This document shows positions 63,211 to 64,000 of a stretch of DNA of 64,000 bases, in pieces. How positions within the stretch are numbered: the stretch's first letter is position 1; every line of letters begins with the position of its first letter. A program made the translations under genes and the position numbers. The DNA comes from Luzula sylvatica. Its lineage: Eukaryota; Streptophyta; Magnoliopsida; Poales; Juncaceae. The notes under the pieces are model-generated. The model did not search any database and was not told where the DNA came from. It was given only the letters and a program-made list of their open reading frames with translations. The stretch is from contig OX326958.1 in the NCBI GenBank assembly GCA_946800325.1, positions 17,944,414 through 18,008,413 of the forward strand, read 5' to 3'.

Positions 63211-63632
63211 ATATCGCACGCTTTTCTCTCTTCTTCTCTCTCTCTCGCACAAAAAAATAACAAACACGACGACGGAGACGAACATCGTGCAGATCGCGCA
63301 GATTCGAAGGCTATTGAAATTTATTTCAAGGCGATTGCAGCCAATTTCAAGGGAGTTTACGAGATTCAATTTTCTTTGTGGATTTCGAGTTTTTTCTGAG
63401 TTTTATGGTTCTATTGCAGGCGGTTTGATGGCCAAAACGAGTAAAAGGATTTTTTTTTCTGATTTTTTTTCGTTTTTACAAGTCCCAAATCTCTCCCCAC
63501 CGTTCGACCCAATTTCAGTCAGAAACTTGGTATGTTTATTTCTTATTTGTATCCATCTATTAGGTTAATATTTTATTTTTGTCTTTGCCGGGATTGAATG
63601 AATGTTTCGATGCCAATATTTGATAGAAAATA
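63211..63632 (+). other. Gene-like 5' region, paralogue of 26050-26488
   Basis: Pyrimidine-rich start (TTTTCTCTCTTCTTCTCTCT), AGATTCGAAGGCTATTGAAA, probable intron end GTTCTATTGCAG at about 63419, GGTATGTTTATTTCTT donor-like text at 63529. The region parallels copy 1 and then diverges at 63632. Confidence 0.45.
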
Positions 63633-63887
63633 ACTTCTCAGTGAAATTTGAAGTTCAAGAAAGGCGATTTTGAGGCGATTTTCTTGGGGGCGACCTCTTA
63701 GGGAATTCCTTCCGTTCAACTACACCGACATCTCTCAAGGACGCAGCAAGAGCTCTCTCACGCAGGAAGAAACAAAGAAACCAAGGAAGAGTGCAAGAAA
63801 CAAAGTTCTAAAACTTGAAGACAACTTCATCTTCATGAATACTACTCACGGCTAAGTTTTCTAAATCTTCTAAATTTTCTTTACGTT

Positions 63888-64000
63888 ATGAATTCCAAAC
63901 CTACTTATGCTCAAGCCCTAAAGCAAAATGTAAATCATAATAACCAATGGACTTTAGTTAGCAAATCTAGGAAACCTCAGTATAATCAAAAAATTGTCTC
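63888..64000 (+). CDS. N-terminal part of an ORF cut by the window end, possibly LINE ORF1-like
   Basis: ATG at 63888 opens MNSKPTYAQALKQNVN and NQWTLVSKSRKPQYNQ, still open at 64000. The TYAQAL...W-LVSK pattern resembles starts of plant non-LTR (LINE) ORF1 or retroelement gag proteins. The break of paralogy at 63632 would fit a new insertion whose leader is 63633-63887. The assignment is a guess from composition. Confidence 0.35.
   Translation, partial: MNSKPTYAQALKQNVNHNNQWTLVSKSRKPQYNQKIV

Larger units (their letters stand above)
42558..63632. repeat. Segmental duplication, copy 2 (carries broken CNL, expanded by insertions)
   Basis: Collinear with 17846-26488 once the MULE-like element at 43639-49408 and the copia element at 57255-63210 are removed. 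Nucleotide similarity stays high over the CNL coding region and its 5' leader. The two copies are in the same orientation, so this is a direct tandem-type duplication with about 16 kb between them. Confidence 0.85.

Overview
The window is nuclear DNA of a flowering plant. It holds a 22-exon gene with plant-type splice sites, a coiled-coil NLR (CNL) resistance-gene pair, Ty1-copia retrotransposons, MULE- and hAT-type elements, Helitron-like ends, large AAT microsatellites and AT-rich intergenic DNA. There is no operon, tRNA, rRNA or CRISPR signal. The species cannot be named from the sequence alone.

Layout. 1-3.4 kb is a degenerate ~130-bp tandem array. 4.4-9.4 kb (minus) is a complete XRN2/XRN3-type 5'-3' exoribonuclease gene; my 22-exon model sums to 3126 coding nt (1041 aa) with all phases closing. 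A 2.68-kb Mutator-like element with a 9-bp target-site duplication sits just upstream of it and carries a broken ribosomal protein L32 exon (Pack-MULE). 12.3-17.8 kb is repeat DNA with a solo LTR, a second MULE-like element and long AAT/AAC microsatellites.

17.8-26.5 kb and 42.6-63.6 kb are two copies of one segmental duplication. Copy 1 carries an intact single-exon 1368-aa CNL gene. Copy 2 carries its paralogue, broken by one nonsense codon, one 1-bp insertion and a 256-bp tandem amplification of the last LRR block. Copy 2 has also grown by nested insertions: a MULE-like element containing a young copia element, and an older copia element containing a solo LTR of the same family as the one at 13.8 kb. 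Copy 1 preserves the empty sites, so the order of events can be read.

26.9-28.0 kb is a dimeric minisatellite whose unit looks like a mini-exon with splice sites. 28.9-30.7 kb is a hAT-like element (8-bp TSD) that encloses a near-perfect ~215-bp-arm palindrome. 31-38 kb is a graveyard of minus-strand gene fragments (ESV1/LESV-like exon, DnaJ zinc-finger exon, unassigned acidic exons) beside Helitron-type hairpins. 38-40 kb holds a 31-bp direct repeat around an insertion and a CCGAACCCGA-rich hAT MITE. The window ends in the first 37 codons of an unidentified ORF that may be LINE-like.

Functional reading: two probable working host genes (the XRN gene and the first CNL); nearly everything else is transposon-derived or decayed. 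The main interest is how elements bring in captured exons, cis-elements, palindromes and splice signals, and how they dismantle the second CNL.
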